Source: Xenorhabdus anantnagensis
GTDB taxonomy: Bacteria; Pseudomonadota; Gammaproteobacteria; Enterobacterales; Enterobacteriaceae
Direction: 5' to 3'
Length of the DNA stretch: 64,000 bases
Assembly (NCBI RefSeq): GCF_028598555.1
Contig: NZ_JAQRFN010000012.1
Coordinates: 1 to 64,000 of the forward strand
The notes under the pieces are model-generated. The model searched no databases, was not told where the DNA came from, and saw only the letters and a program-made list of their open reading frames with translations. Position 1 is the stretch's first letter. The number at the start of each line of letters is the position of its first letter. The position numbers and the translations under genes were made by a program. Shown piece after piece: positions 1 through 7,877 of the stretch.

Positions 1-1
1 G

Positions 2-142
2 CTGAATCTGATTGAAATCGTCTGGAAACAAGCCAAATACCACTGGCGACGTTTTATCACCTGGACTCAAGATACAATGGAGTATGAGCTAAATACGCTA
101 TTGGAAGGTTATGGTGAGCAATTTGCAATTAATTTTTCTTGA
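2..142 (+). pseudogene. C-terminal end of an IS630-family transposase (partial at window edge)
   Basis: The open frame entering from the left edge encodes about 46 residues starting LNLIEIVWKQAKYHW and ending EQFAINFS, followed by TGA. The N-x-IE-x-x-W-K pattern is the end of the DDE catalytic domain of IS630/Tc1-type transposases, where the Glu is the last acid of the triad. The rest lies outside the window, so integrity cannot be judged. The right end of the element must fall shortly after the stop, before the broken gene that follows. Confidence 0.7.
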
Positions 143-173
143 TAACTTAACATCACTTATGAGCATCGTCAGG

Positions 174-506
174 CGAACTTTATGGACTCAGAAGCTAGGC
201 AAGGTATTTAACCTGATAACCACACAGTTTAAAGAGGCGTTCAAGTTCATTCTTAGCTTGTTTGGGCTGAATGAGAAGAGTATAAGCAAGTTTGTTGGTG
301 ACATCGGCAAGTGATTCTCTAAGATGAAGGAACGAATTAAACAACCATTTCAAGCAGCATTTAATTGGGTGATGGAGTATTACAATAAAACTATCGGGCA
401 AGTAGTTAAGTGGATAAATAATTTGCGAGACGTCAAAGATGAAGCTGTTCAGTTAGAACAGATTACTGCTACTGTTAATGCTGGGAATGGTTCCATGATT
501 GGTTAG
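174..506 (+). pseudogene. Broken gene of unknown function with an in-frame TGA
   Basis: One reading frame runs from just after the IS630 end to the TAG at 504-506 and is interrupted only by TGA at 312-314. Reading through it gives a continuous helix-rich protein: ...FVGDIGK, stop, FSKMKERIKQPF..., and so on to NAGNGSMIG. A Trp codon probably became TGA. The 5' part was lost to the neighbouring insertion sequence. The amphipathic helices recall the C-terminal part of a phage tail or toxin-like protein, but I do not recognise a family. It may be expressed as two short peptides or not at all. Confidence 0.35.
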
Positions 507-914
507 TTTATTGCAAATTCTACTAAAAATAGCAGTAATAGATGATGATTAGATAAGGAGATATAAAAATTAAACAACATATTACAGCTCCTTCACCAGA
601 AAATGCGGGGTAATATTCTGCTGATGGCATTGCTCAAGAACTTGAATGCACAAATTATGCATTAGTGAATAACTAATCCCATTAGTGATTAATTGCATGT
701 TTTTTTTGACAAAAATCAAATAAGAAAATATCATTCTTGTTGGTGTCAGAACCGCTACCACAAATAAATCGCTTAAATAAAGCGAATGCAAGTAAAAATT
801 AAATTTAACAATGCCGAGATGGTGGTGAATATAATACCCTTATGGGGAATTAACCCAGCCTTTCATGTGGTAGGCTTCTGAACATCTTGGCGCCTTAATT
901 AGGGATGTTTAAGA
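507..914. other. Gene-poor stretch with an isolated ribosome binding site
   Basis: No convincing gene is seen here. A good ribosome binding site (AAGGAG at about 557) precedes a 15-codon frame that begins with ATT, not ATG, and stops at about 612. It could be the decayed start of a lost gene. The rest is AT-rich sequence leading to the small membrane protein gene. Confidence 0.3.
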
Positions 915-1259
915 ATGAAAGCATTAGCTATTATTGCTCTTATATTTTCTGCTCTGTCTATTTTTATTCCTGTTGGTGGCATATTCATCGCTATGTTCTG
1001 TAGTGTTTTTGCGCTTATCGCATTTTACAAGAGTCCAACATTATCCAGTGTGACATTTGGTATTAATGTCATTTCTACGGCCTTTTTATCGCCAAGTATT
1101 ATGGCTACCGCTGCCACAATGCACAGTAATGGTGAAGATGGCGTAGGGCTTTATTGGTTCTATGTTGGCTTCCATATCGTTCTTTTTGTATTGGCACTTA
1201 TCATTTCAATGATTTTAAAGAAAAGAGCAAGTAAAAAACAAACCGCAATAGCGAGTTAA
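915..1259 (+). CDS. Small membrane protein, 114 aa, unknown function
   Basis: The protein has three or four hydrophobic segments (roughly residues 3-22, 24-42, 50-68 and 82-102) and ends in a Lys/Arg-rich tail (KKRASKK), so it should be an inner-membrane protein with a cytoplasmic C-terminus. No enzymatic motif is visible. The start follows a purine-rich region, and a clear hairpin terminator follows the stop at 1269-1287, which makes this a single-gene transcript. Function not recognised. Confidence 0.6.
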   Translation: MKALAIIALIFSALSIFIPVGGIFIAMFCSVFALIAFYKSPTLSSVTFGINVISTAFLSPSIMATAATMHSNGEDGVGLYWFYVGFHIVLFVLALIISMILKKRASKKQTAIAS

Positions 1260-1268
1260 TTGTAAGAT

Positions 1269-1287
1269 AAGCCCCTTATGGGGCTTT
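1269..1287 (+). terminator. Rho-independent terminator after the 114-aa membrane protein
   Basis: AAGCCCC, a TTAT loop and GGGGCTTT form a strong hairpin starting 10 bp after the stop codon. The trailing T tract is short. Confidence 0.65.
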
Positions 1288-1392
1288 ATAATCGCACGAT
1301 AACTGTATAGAAAAACACCAACAAAACTTGACGTTAGGTGCTTAAATATGCAATTAAAATAATTATCTAACTTAATAAAAATAGGTATCTAA

Positions 1393-2199
1393 ATGAAAAA
1401 AGTATTGAAATGGGTAGGGATAGTGTTTGTTGCCCTGTTCGTAATTGGACTTATTGTTGGTAAGGATAAAGATAAACCAGAGGGGGATGCTTCTCCTGCA
1501 ATAACATCATCCAATAATGCAATTAAGTTTACTGAAAATGAATCAAAAGCCATTAATAACATGATTCACGATGAAGTGGAGACTGCTTTTAATGGAGGAG
1601 ATACACAGCTGGATACGGAATACTTAGTTGTATCAGCTAGAGAAATGGAAAAAGTTTATGCTGCTAATGAAGCTAAAGGTGATAAGACCTACAAAAGTAA
1701 GAAAATTATTATCTCTGGTATTGTTGATTCTATAGATTCTAGCTTTGGCGATATTCCAGTTGTTACCTTAAAAACAGGTGATATATTTAATAAGGTTCAT
1801 GTCAATTTCGACAGAAAATATAGAGATCTTGCTGCTGAATTAAGTAAAAATCAGAAGGTTAAATATGCTTGCGTTGGTGGGAGTGTCATTATAGGTTCTC
1901 CGTCAGTCAGAGATTGCACTCCAATTTCAGTTGCGATCGATGAGCTGATTGATAAACTTGCTTCATCTGTGAGTAAAGCTTTAAAAAATCCAAGCAAAGC
2001 AAACGAATATGATAAAAAAATAATTCTTTTCGTTAAGCTTGCTTCTGTGGTGACGAATGATTTTAAAACGTGCAGCATCACCGACCAAAAATGTTTTTCT
2101 TCAAATCTCTCTAAGTACGGCAAAGATAACTTGAAAAACAATGAAGAACTTAAAGCGGTAATAGAAAAATTAGGGGTAAGCCCTGAACAACTGAAATAA
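1393..2199 (+). CDS. Membrane-anchored protein with a tRNA_anti-like OB-fold domain, 268 aa
   Basis: A single N-terminal transmembrane segment (residues about 5-23, KWVGIVFVALFVIGLIVG) is followed by a charged linker, so the bulk is probably periplasmic. Residues about 80-170 read YAANEAKGDKTYKSKKIIISGIV...VTLKTGDIF...KYACVGGSVIIGSPSVRDC, the pattern of the tRNA_anti-like OB-fold family (growth of a beta barrel after a YxxN-x-x-xxxxY segment). The C-terminal 100 residues contain a Cys-x5-Cys pair (CSITDQKC) and no known domain. Family members are of unknown function. The gene has its own terminator and no operon partner. Confidence 0.7.
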   Translation: MKKVLKWVGIVFVALFVIGLIVGKDKDKPEGDASPAITSSNNAIKFTENESKAINNMIHDEVETAFNGGDTQLDTEYLVVSAREMEKVYAANEAKGDKTYKSKKIIISGIVDSIDSSFGDIPVVTLKTGDIFNKVHVNFDRKYRDLAAELSKNQKVKYACVGGSVIIGSPSVRDCTPISVAIDELIDKLASSVSKALKNPSKANEYDKKIILFVKLASVVTNDFKTCSITDQKCFSSNLSKYGKDNLKNNEELKAVIEKLGVSPEQLK

Positions 2200-2206
2200 T
2201 ATAAAA

Positions 2207-2230
2207 AGCCCCATCACGGGGCTATTTTTT
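2207..2230 (+). terminator. Rho-independent terminator after the OB-fold gene
   Basis: AGCCCC, loop ATCAC, GGGGCT, then a run of six T. It lies eight bases after the stop. Confidence 0.8.
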
Positions 2231-2561
2231 ATCCATTAAAGTTGAATTTAGAGCTTACATAGATCTCACCAAGAGTATTACTTCAAGCGAAAAAGTTTAT
2301 TTTGTTCACCAAGGATAACACCTCTTTCTGATGACAAAATTCACTCATTGATTTTAAAATACTTAGCTTCGATAATCTTTACCATTTAGTTTATTAAATT
2401 GATAATACCCCGTATTATAATCGCAAAAATATCGTACCTCTGCTTTTTTTAAGGTTAGTTTATTGCATATTCTTCTATTTAGGTCTACTTTAAATTATGT
2501 GTATTAAAAATTACACTTGCTTAGTACGCCCTCATTTGCTTCTTATTTTTATTTCGCTCTT
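2231..2561. other. Intergenic AT-rich stretch, possible small-RNA body at its right end
   Basis: No gene with a ribosome binding site is seen. The last 120 bases run into a perfect terminator at 2562-2590 that belongs to no annotated gene, which suggests a short untranslated transcript beginning around 2440. A 33-codon frame starting at about 2497 overlaps the hairpin but lacks a ribosome binding site. Confidence 0.3.
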
Positions 2562-2590
2562 TCCCTCCCTGAACTCAGGGAGGGATTTTT
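2562..2590 (+). terminator. Orphan strong terminator
   Basis: A perfect 10-bp stem (TCCCTCCCTG / CAGGGAGGGA) with an AACT loop is followed directly by five T. There is no coding sequence immediately upstream on this strand, so it is orphaned unless it ends a small RNA. Confidence 0.75.
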
Positions 2591-2848
2591 ATTATTAAAA
2601 ATCTATAAAATAGGATTTTTCCTATCATCCATAATCATGCCAAAGCCAGTGACAACCATATTTCTCACTATTGTCTTTCTGGCATACCCCTATCATAAAT
2701 TAAGTATTTATAATTAACTAATTTTGTTATAAATATTTCTGTGCATTACCGTAAGAAATAAATTAAATTTCACAAACTAATTAACATATCAATAAAAATT
2801 CAATTCCCTTATTTTACAGTCAAGTATGGAAAAAATAGGAAATTCACC

Positions 2849-3442
2849 ATGAACATTAAAAAGTCATTACTTTTGGTGGGATTGACGGCTTTTAGTGCGA
2901 TCCCACTTTCTAGTATTGCCAAACCAAATTCGAATCATGGATATATTGATACACCACCAAGCAGAGCACTTTTATGTCAAAAAGACATCAATAAAAACTG
3001 TGGGCCTATCATGTATGAACCACAGTCAGTTGAAGGCCCCAAAGGCTTCCCTCAAGGAGGACCACCAGATGGACAAATTGCCAGCGGTGGTGTTGGTCAA
3101 TTTAAACAACTCAATGAACAAAGTGCAGACCGCTGGCATCATGTTATTATCAATAAAGGAAGCAACGCCTTTAAATGGACAATAACAGCCCGTCATAGTA
3201 CTACCTCGTGGCAATTCTTTATTACTAAACCCGACTGGGATCCAAATAAACCCCTAACACGCGCTCAATTTGATTTAAAACCCTTCTGCGAGCGTTTTGA
3301 TCATGGGAAAAGCCCAGCCCAAAATGTTACGTTAAACTGTGATGTTCCTGACCGCTCAGGATATAATGTTATTCTCGGCGTATGGACAATTTCTGATACT
3401 GGTAATGCCTTCTATCAAGTTATTGATGTTGACATTAAATAA
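2849..3442 (+). CDS. Secreted AA10 lytic polysaccharide monooxygenase (chitin-binding CBP21 type)
   Basis: A copper enzyme that oxidatively cleaves crystalline chitin. It shares with Serratia CBP21 the segments GYI-x-x-P-x-SRALLC, YEPQSVEG-KGFP, TARHSTTSW-x-FITKP and DRSGYNVILGVW...NAFYQVIDV. The histidine brace should be His30 (N-terminal in the mature protein) and the His of TARHS. Length is 197 aa, a single catalytic domain without extra binding modules. The signal peptide is clear, but the best cleavage (SIA/K at residue 24) leaves five residues before His30, where the family normally cuts immediately before the His. A ribosome binding site AGGA precedes the ATG. In an insect pathogen this would attack chitin of gut lining or cuticle. 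Confidence 0.92.
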   Translation: MNIKKSLLLVGLTAFSAIPLSSIAKPNSNHGYIDTPPSRALLCQKDINKNCGPIMYEPQSVEGPKGFPQGGPPDGQIASGGVGQFKQLNEQSADRWHHVIINKGSNAFKWTITARHSTTSWQFFITKPDWDPNKPLTRAQFDLKPFCERFDHGKSPAQNVTLNCDVPDRSGYNVILGVWTISDTGNAFYQVIDVDIK

Positions 3443-3490
3443 TATTTTTTAATGAGGATAACATTTTATTTATAAGTATCATGTAAATAT

Positions 3491-3520
3491 AAAAAGTGCT
3501 GACTATTTATCAGCACTTTT
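3491..3520 (+). terminator. Terminator after the LPMO gene
   Basis: An 11-bp stem AAAAGTGCTGA / TCAGCACTTTT with a seven-base loop lies about 50 bp after the stop. The structure is symmetric and could also stop transcription from the right. Confidence 0.75.
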
Positions 3521-3587
3521 CCCTAAAAAAACAAATTATTTTCAGATAAGATATATTCCTCCATCCAATTCTACATATAGAAAAAAT

Positions 3588-3983
3588 ATGAAAAAATCAA
3601 CTATTCTTAGAATTGCCAGACCAACAGATAACCTTACTAAAATTGCAGAAATGTATTGTCGTGGTTTGAATTTCACCATACTAGGCGAATTCAAAGATCA
3701 CGATAGTTTTGATGGTATTATGTTAGGACATCCCAACCACTCCTGGCATCTTGAATTCACTCATCATCACAATACACTTGTTGGTAAAGCTCCAACCGAA
3801 GATAATTTATTAGTATTTTATATAGAAAATGAACTTGAATGGCAGGAACAGATAAAATTAATGTTAGGTGCCGGATTTATCCCGGTTCCTTCTTATAATC
3901 CTTATTGGGATAAGAGTGGAAAAACTTTCGAAGATATTGATGGTTATCGTGTTGTATTGCAACATGGAGCCTTAGAAATTTAG
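3588..3983 (+). CDS. VOC (glyoxalase/bleomycin-resistance) superfamily protein, YycE-like
   Basis: 131 aa with two beta-alpha-beta-beta-beta modules: LRIARPTDNLTKIAEMYCRGLNFTILG...HSWHLEFT and LLVFYIENELEWQEQIKLMLGAGF...NPYWDKSGKTFEDIDGYRVVL. The PYW-x-K...FEDIDGYR-x-VL ending is typical of the Bacillus YycE-like branch. Candidate metal ligands are the His of HLEFT and the Asp/Glu of FEDIDG, but the substrate is unknown. It stands alone between the LPMO and lysozyme genes. Confidence 0.75.
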   Translation: MKKSTILRIARPTDNLTKIAEMYCRGLNFTILGEFKDHDSFDGIMLGHPNHSWHLEFTHHHNTLVGKAPTEDNLLVFYIENELEWQEQIKLMLGAGFIPVPSYNPYWDKSGKTFEDIDGYRVVLQHGALEI

Positions 3984-4114
3984 TTATTTATTTTATGATT
4001 GATGGGCTACTCAAAAAATTACTCTTTATCATATTGAGCATTTATTCAATTAATCTATTAGTGACAGCTTGGTCATGTATAGCGCCATCAAATCCAAGCT
4101 TTATATCCATCATC

Positions 4115-4154
4115 TTTCAAGTTGCAGTGTTACAGGCGGCACTGCACCTTGAAA
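4115..4154. repeat. Palindromic dispersed repeat, copy 1 (3' of the lysozyme gene)
   Basis: Imperfect inverted repeat: TTTCAAGTTGCAGTG (4115-4129) and CACTGCACCTTGAAA (4140-4154). A second copy of the same family lies at 7037-7075. Both sit just beyond the stop codon of a minus-strand cell-wall hydrolase gene, where the hairpin could end transcription or protect the mRNA 3' end. Confidence 0.7.
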
Positions 4155-4167
4155 TCTAATGAATATT

Positions 4168-4602
4168 TTATAATAAAAATGTTTGCTGCTCAGATTCTCT
4201 TCGCACACGTAAATCTGCTAACTCATGCCCATCGGCGTGATCCCATTTCAAAAACTCCCCTGCTGCACCTTGGTAATCACCTACATTCAATTTTTTCAAC
4301 AATGTTGAATGAGTAAAATTACCAATTCCCAAATTGAAAATAAACGAACACAAAGCATCAAATTGCCCTTGTGTTAGAGGTACTTTAACCAACCGCTGAA
4401 TAGCTCCATAAATAGGAACAAGATCTTGATACAGAAACGCGTCAGCTTGCTGCGCAGTAATCACTTGTTCAGGCTTTACTCCCCTTGTATGACCATATCC
4501 GATTGTCCATGGCTCCGCTCCAGTAGCAGGATCTGAATATGCTCTCAATCTCAATCCTTCGTAATTCTTGAGCTTATTAATGCCGCTTTCACTGATTTCC
4601 AT
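4168..4602 (-). CDS. Phage-type lysozyme (glycoside hydrolase 24, endolysin R family)
   Basis: Cleaves the MurNAc-GlcNAc bond of peptidoglycan. The catalytic triad of the family is visible as Glu15 (NYEGLRLRAY), Asp24 (YSDP) and Thr33 (WTIGYGH). The SFIFNLG and WDHADG-x-ELADL-x-x-RR-x-x-E segments are also typical. At 144 aa it is a complete single domain, with no signal peptide or signal-anchor, so it would need a holin or another export path. No holin or Rz gene is adjacent. The start is supported by GGAG seven bases upstream. It may be a leftover of a prophage or a recruited effector. Confidence 0.9.
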   Translation of the reverse strand: MEISESGINKLKNYEGLRLRAYSDPATGAEPWTIGYGHTRGVKPEQVITAQQADAFLYQDLVPIYGAIQRLVKVPLTQGQFDALCSFIFNLGIGNFTHSTLLKKLNVGDYQGAAGEFLKWDHADGHELADLRVRRESEQQTFLL

Positions 4603-4811
4603 TCATTTTCTCCACAATTAGATCGAGTATCAGGGTTGCTTTTTGTCTAGAAAACAATCCATATATCAAGTATAGATGAAGAAAAAATCACTGGAGTTAC
4701 AATTGCAACGGGCTAACAGAAAAACAAAATAAAAATAAATCATTAAATTTCAGTCGATTAGCCAGTATTGCAAATTTTTTTAATTTTTAAAAAAATATTT
4801 TAATAAATATC

Positions 4812-4839
4812 TTGACTCTTTTTGTTTTGAGCATAAAAT
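4812..4839 (+). promoter_or_regulatory. Sigma70 promoter for the 24-codon gene
   Basis: TTGACT (-35), a 16-bp spacer and TAAAAT (-10). Transcription should begin near 4846, giving a leader of about 57 bases before the ATG at 4903. Confidence 0.6.
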
Positions 4840-4860
4840 TCTCCTCAGAATTTAGGTTTT

Positions 4861-4876
4861 CGTGAAGTAAATCACA
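4861..4876 (+). promoter_or_regulatory. CRP-like palindrome in the leader of the 24-codon gene
   Basis: CGTGA-AGTAAA-TCACA differs from the CRP consensus TGTGA-N6-TCACA at one position. It lies downstream of the predicted start point, where bound CRP would block transcription, unless a second promoter is used. Confidence 0.4.
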
Positions 4877-4902
4877 ATTTATAACCCTCAAAGGAAATCA
4901 TC

Positions 4903-4977
4903 ATGAAATCTGTAAAATCTTTCCTCTCAAACGTACACAGCGTTGTTATCCGGTTGTCAGCAACTCGCTTTATGTAA
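4903..4977 (+). CDS. Small protein of 24 aa, unknown function
   Basis: A complete gene in miniature: a good promoter, ribosome binding site AAAGGA eight bases upstream, ATG, 24 codons (begins MKSVKSFLSN, ends LSATRFM) and a perfect terminator 25 bp after the stop. The peptide is basic and moderately hydrophobic, not a clear transmembrane segment. It is not followed by a gene, so it is not a classical leader peptide. No family recognised. Confidence 0.5.
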   Translation: MKSVKSFLSNVHSVVIRLSATRFM

Positions 4978-5001
4978 GCTCTGTCACAGTACAGAGATAA
5001 G

Positions 5002-5027
5002 CCAGTTCAAAAAAGAACTGGTTTTTT
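5002..5027 (+). terminator. Perfect terminator of the 24-codon gene
   Basis: CCAGTTC, A6 loop, GAACTGG, then six T. Confidence 0.88.
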
Positions 5028-5284
5028 ATCGTTGATACAGCTCTTCCTTCCTATTTCGTTATTTACGCACTACTCATTGAACTACCATTCTGAAAAATCT
5101 GGCTTATATATCCAATAAATTTTAAATCACATGAATATATATTATATCAATAATAAAAAGCCCAAATCTTATCACTAAGAATTCGGGCAAAAATGAGCAT
5201 CTAAAAATTTCTCATTAAAAGTCAAGTAAATTTCAAAATGAAGTTTATAACTAAAGAAAAAATAACAGTATAAGTAAAGATAAC

Positions 5285-5929
5285 TTAGAAACGATAACCA
5301 ACACCCAATACCCAAGTACCAAGCTTAGCGTATTTTAAGTTGGTATATGAATATGAAGCATCTATAGCCCAATTTGAGGCAGGATTAAATTGTAATCCTG
5401 CGCCATAAGATAGTGATGTTTTCGTCTGAATATGCTTATCTTTTACTTCAGAAAACCCTGTTTTATTATGGGTCGCACCAATCAACCCATATGCACTAAT
5501 ATAATCATTAAAGCGATATGTTGGACCAGCCATCAAAGAAGTATTTTTCCATTCGAATTTTGAGGATGACCCAAAATAGTCATACTTATGTATATATTGA
5601 GTATAAGTTAATGAGCCGATAACACCAAAATGTTCATTAAATTCATAGCGATATTTCAAGTTTAACCCATGCTGCTTTGTATCCATCTTCTTATCATTAT
5701 GATAGATTTCAAGATTATTTTTTAACGATCCATTGCTCTGAGCATAACCCAAAGAAATAGTATTTTTATTACTATGGCTGGCGTTGGCATTAAAAGCAAG
5801 TATAGATATTCCCGCAGTAATAGCGGCTGTCAATAGTATTTTTTTTATAAGTAAAGATTCTCTTTCATTTATGCGATGTATTCGCTCTATCAGAATAAAG
5901 CTTGCATAATATACAAGCCCTATATTCAT
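5285..5929 (-). CDS. Ail/Lom/OmpX-family outer-membrane beta-barrel protein
   Basis: An eight-stranded barrel of the Ail/PagC/OmpX type, implicated in adhesion, serum resistance or stress. Alternating strands are visible (ISLGYAQS, GLNLKYRYEF, FGVIGSLTYTQ, TSLMAGPTYRF, ISAYGLIGA, TSLSYGAGLQF, NWAIDASYSYT) and it ends in GVGYRF with the terminal Phe that the barrel-assembly machinery recognises. The signal peptide (KKILLTAAITAGISILAFNANA) begins inside the frame, and no ATG, GTG or TTG lies in front of it. The given ATG adds a 27-residue hydrophobic extension. The natural start may be the ATA codon before the two Lys codons, eight bases after GAGA. Confidence 0.85.
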   Translation of the reverse strand: MNIGLVYYASFILIERIHRINERESLLIKKILLTAAITAGISILAFNANASHSNKNTISLGYAQSNGSLKNNLEIYHNDKKMDTKQHGLNLKYRYEFNEHFGVIGSLTYTQYIHKYDYFGSSSKFEWKNTSLMAGPTYRFNDYISAYGLIGATHNKTGFSEVKDKHIQTKTSLSYGAGLQFNPASNWAIDASYSYTNLKYAKLGTWVLGVGYRF

Positions 5930-6228
5930 AATTCAACTTTCTATAATAAAAACCAATCATATACACAAAGACTACATTTGTTATAAATTTAATTAAAATT
6001 CAATTTGTTACAAAAAAATCAGTTTTTATCAAAAAGTGAATAAATTATCTTTACATCTCATGTAAAACAAGAGGCTTAACTTAAAAAATATATAATTATA
6101 AAATAATTGAGTTAATTTTAAATTTTAAGATATATCTTAATAGTCACATAAATTTAATTAGATTATATTTAGACATTAAATAAGTAATCTATATACATAG
6201 ACACTTCTTCATATTAAATTAAAATAAA
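5930..6228. other. AT-rich intergenic stretch
   Basis: Very AT-rich sequence upstream of the OmpX-like gene. I see no gene, hairpin terminator or clear repeat. Confidence 0.3.
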
Positions 6229-6380
6229 TCAATGTACTTTAATCGAATCAGAGTTTACATAATCCTTTATTAATGAAACTAGCTCAGTCGCATTTTTTTG
6301 CAAAATTTGATCTGAGAAATTCGCAGTTGGAATCTGATAATCAAACCGATCTGTCACGAAGAACGCATGATATAATCCTT
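6229..6380 (-). pseudogene. C-terminal remnant of an unrecognised gene
   Basis: On the minus strand an open frame of about 50 codons reads GLYHAFFVTDRFDYQIPTAN... and ends ...KDYVNSDSIKVH before TGA. It has no start codon, and an in-frame TAA lies just upstream. The composition (aromatic, mixed charges, no low complexity) looks like real coding sequence rather than random AT-rich DNA. The family is unknown. Confidence 0.35.
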
Positions 6381-7036
6381 ATCTTATATTTTTAAAAATC
6401 ACCATACCCAAACTTGTAATAATAGCTTTAAAACTCCAGCTTTGTGATCAGAAAATAAATTTCATTTCAATCTAAACATTTCGATAATTAGATTAAACAA
6501 GAACTGATAAATAGTAAATTAAAAGATAGATGGTAAATTACCAAATTCAATAACATCTTATCGGATAATATCAGATGCCTAATAAAAAATCATGCTTTCA
6601 ATTATTTCATTAAGAAACAAAAAACCATTTTATATCACATTGTTATATAGATATATAATTTCAACCATGCCAAACTTAGTGATATAAAATAATTTAATTT
6701 AACTTCGTGTTTTATTCCTAATAAATTTTAATTTTTCATCAAGGGTAAAAATCACAAGGCTTCATAAACATCTTAAAAAACCAGAGTGTTACTTTGACTT
6801 CTGGTTACCTGATAGTGGAATAAATAACAGTAATAAAACGATCATCTGGATGATAATATGTATATTCAGGTTACTCTTAACTTTTCATAAGAAACCATAA
6901 CATGCTCTCTGAATACAGGATTTTCAATTAATAGATTATAATAACTGATAAAGGAAGGATACATTGGACAATTAATTTTTATATCAAAATACCGATGAAA
7001 ACAGTGACAAATAAAACAATTTCTCTATCCCTCTTC
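6381..7036. other. AT-rich intergenic stretch without recognisable genes
   Basis: About 650 bases of very AT-rich DNA. A hairpin-forming pair (AACCAGA ... TTCTGGTT, about 6779-6806) is the only structure I notice. No frame has both a start and a plausible ribosome binding site. Confidence 0.3.
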
Positions 7037-7075
7037 TTTCAAGTTGCAGTTCAATTAGTGAACTGCAACTTGCAA
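7037..7075. repeat. Palindromic dispersed repeat, copy 2 (3' of the amidase gene)
   Basis: TTTCAAGTTGCAGTTC (7037-7052) and GAACTGCAACTTGCAA (7060-7075) form a nearly perfect hairpin. Same family as 4115-4154, and again just past the stop of a minus-strand cell-wall hydrolase gene. Confidence 0.75.
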
Positions 7076-7100
7076 TCTATAAAGCCTATTTCATCAGAAC

Positions 7101-7877
7101 TTATGATTTATTATCAAAGTATTTTTCAACCAAGGCATATAAAATGGCAATGGTTTCTATATCTATTACACCATCATAAAGTGACGGACGAAAGTGCATT
7201 TGAAACACTTTGATTAGAGATTGAAAATTTTCTTCTTCTTCTGTTCCGGTAATATCATAACCATAGCGTTTGAATTTTTCTAAAACCTCAATAACATCAG
7301 GTAAACCAAGCTCAAATTGCTCAATATATTTTTGCTTTTTTTCTTCATCATACCATGCTCCGACTCCCGCATCATATAACTCTTTCCACGGGAAAGATGG
7401 GCCTGGATCCGTTTTTCTTTGCCATGAAATATCTGAATGTCCGACAACATGAGTCGGCTTAATATCCGGATAACGTTGTAAGATATTTATGGCCAACTCT
7501 TTAATCGCAACGATTTGATCAGGATGATAAGGTGGGAAAGTGAAAACACCAGAACTATTTCTAGCTTCATTCACAATCTCAATACCAATGGATGTATCAT
7601 TCAACCCTTCTCGTCCTGCCCAAGAACTTATTCCAGCATGCCAAGCTCTTTCAAGTTCATCGACCAAATTGAATATGTGAATTTTATCAAACCCGGCCGC
7701 TTGATAAGTCGGATCACCTGGATTTGGAATTAAGTAATGGGCGCTGACTAGCTTCCCTGTCAATGCCTGGACAGATTTTTCAAAGTTCAAGGCTGTATAG
7801 TGCATAACTAAAAAACGGGAACGTCTGTTAAAACTTTTGGTTGAACGATATGAATTACAATCAATTTTATACATCAT
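7101..7877 (-). CDS. N-acetylmuramoyl-L-alanine amidase, AmiD-like (amidase_2)
   Basis: Cleaves the amide bond between MurNAc and the stem peptide. The zinc-amidase fold shows in FLVMHYTALNFEKS (first His ligand), SAHYLI, ERAWHAGISSWAGREGLND-x-SIGIEIVN, and VVGHSDISW-x-RK-x-DPGPSFPW (second His, and the conserved K-x-DPGP). Residues about 195-258 resemble a peptidoglycan-binding domain. E. coli AmiD is an outer-membrane lipoprotein, but this 258-aa protein has no signal peptide or lipobox. It may work on cytoplasmic muropeptides or be exported by another route. AAGGAGA lies just before the ATG. Confidence 0.88.
   Translation of the reverse strand: MMYKIDCNSYRSTKSFNRRSRFLVMHYTALNFEKSVQALTGKLVSAHYLIPNPGDPTYQAAGFDKIHIFNLVDELERAWHAGISSWAGREGLNDTSIGIEIVNEARNSSGVFTFPPYHPDQIVAIKELAINILQRYPDIKPTHVVGHSDISWQRKTDPGPSFPWKELYDAGVGAWYDEEKKQKYIEQFELGLPDVIEVLEKFKRYGYDITGTEEEENFQSLIKVFQMHFRPSLYDGVIDIETIAILYALVEKYFDNKS

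Noticed and set aside
582-791. 69-aa minus-strand frame near the left edge
   Set aside because: No upstream ribosome binding site, overlaps AT-rich intergenic DNA, and no domain is visible.
5930-6994. Hidden gene in the 1-kb AT-rich gap
   Set aside because: No frame of useful length has a start with a ribosome binding site; only the 50-codon remnant at 6229-6380 is supportable.
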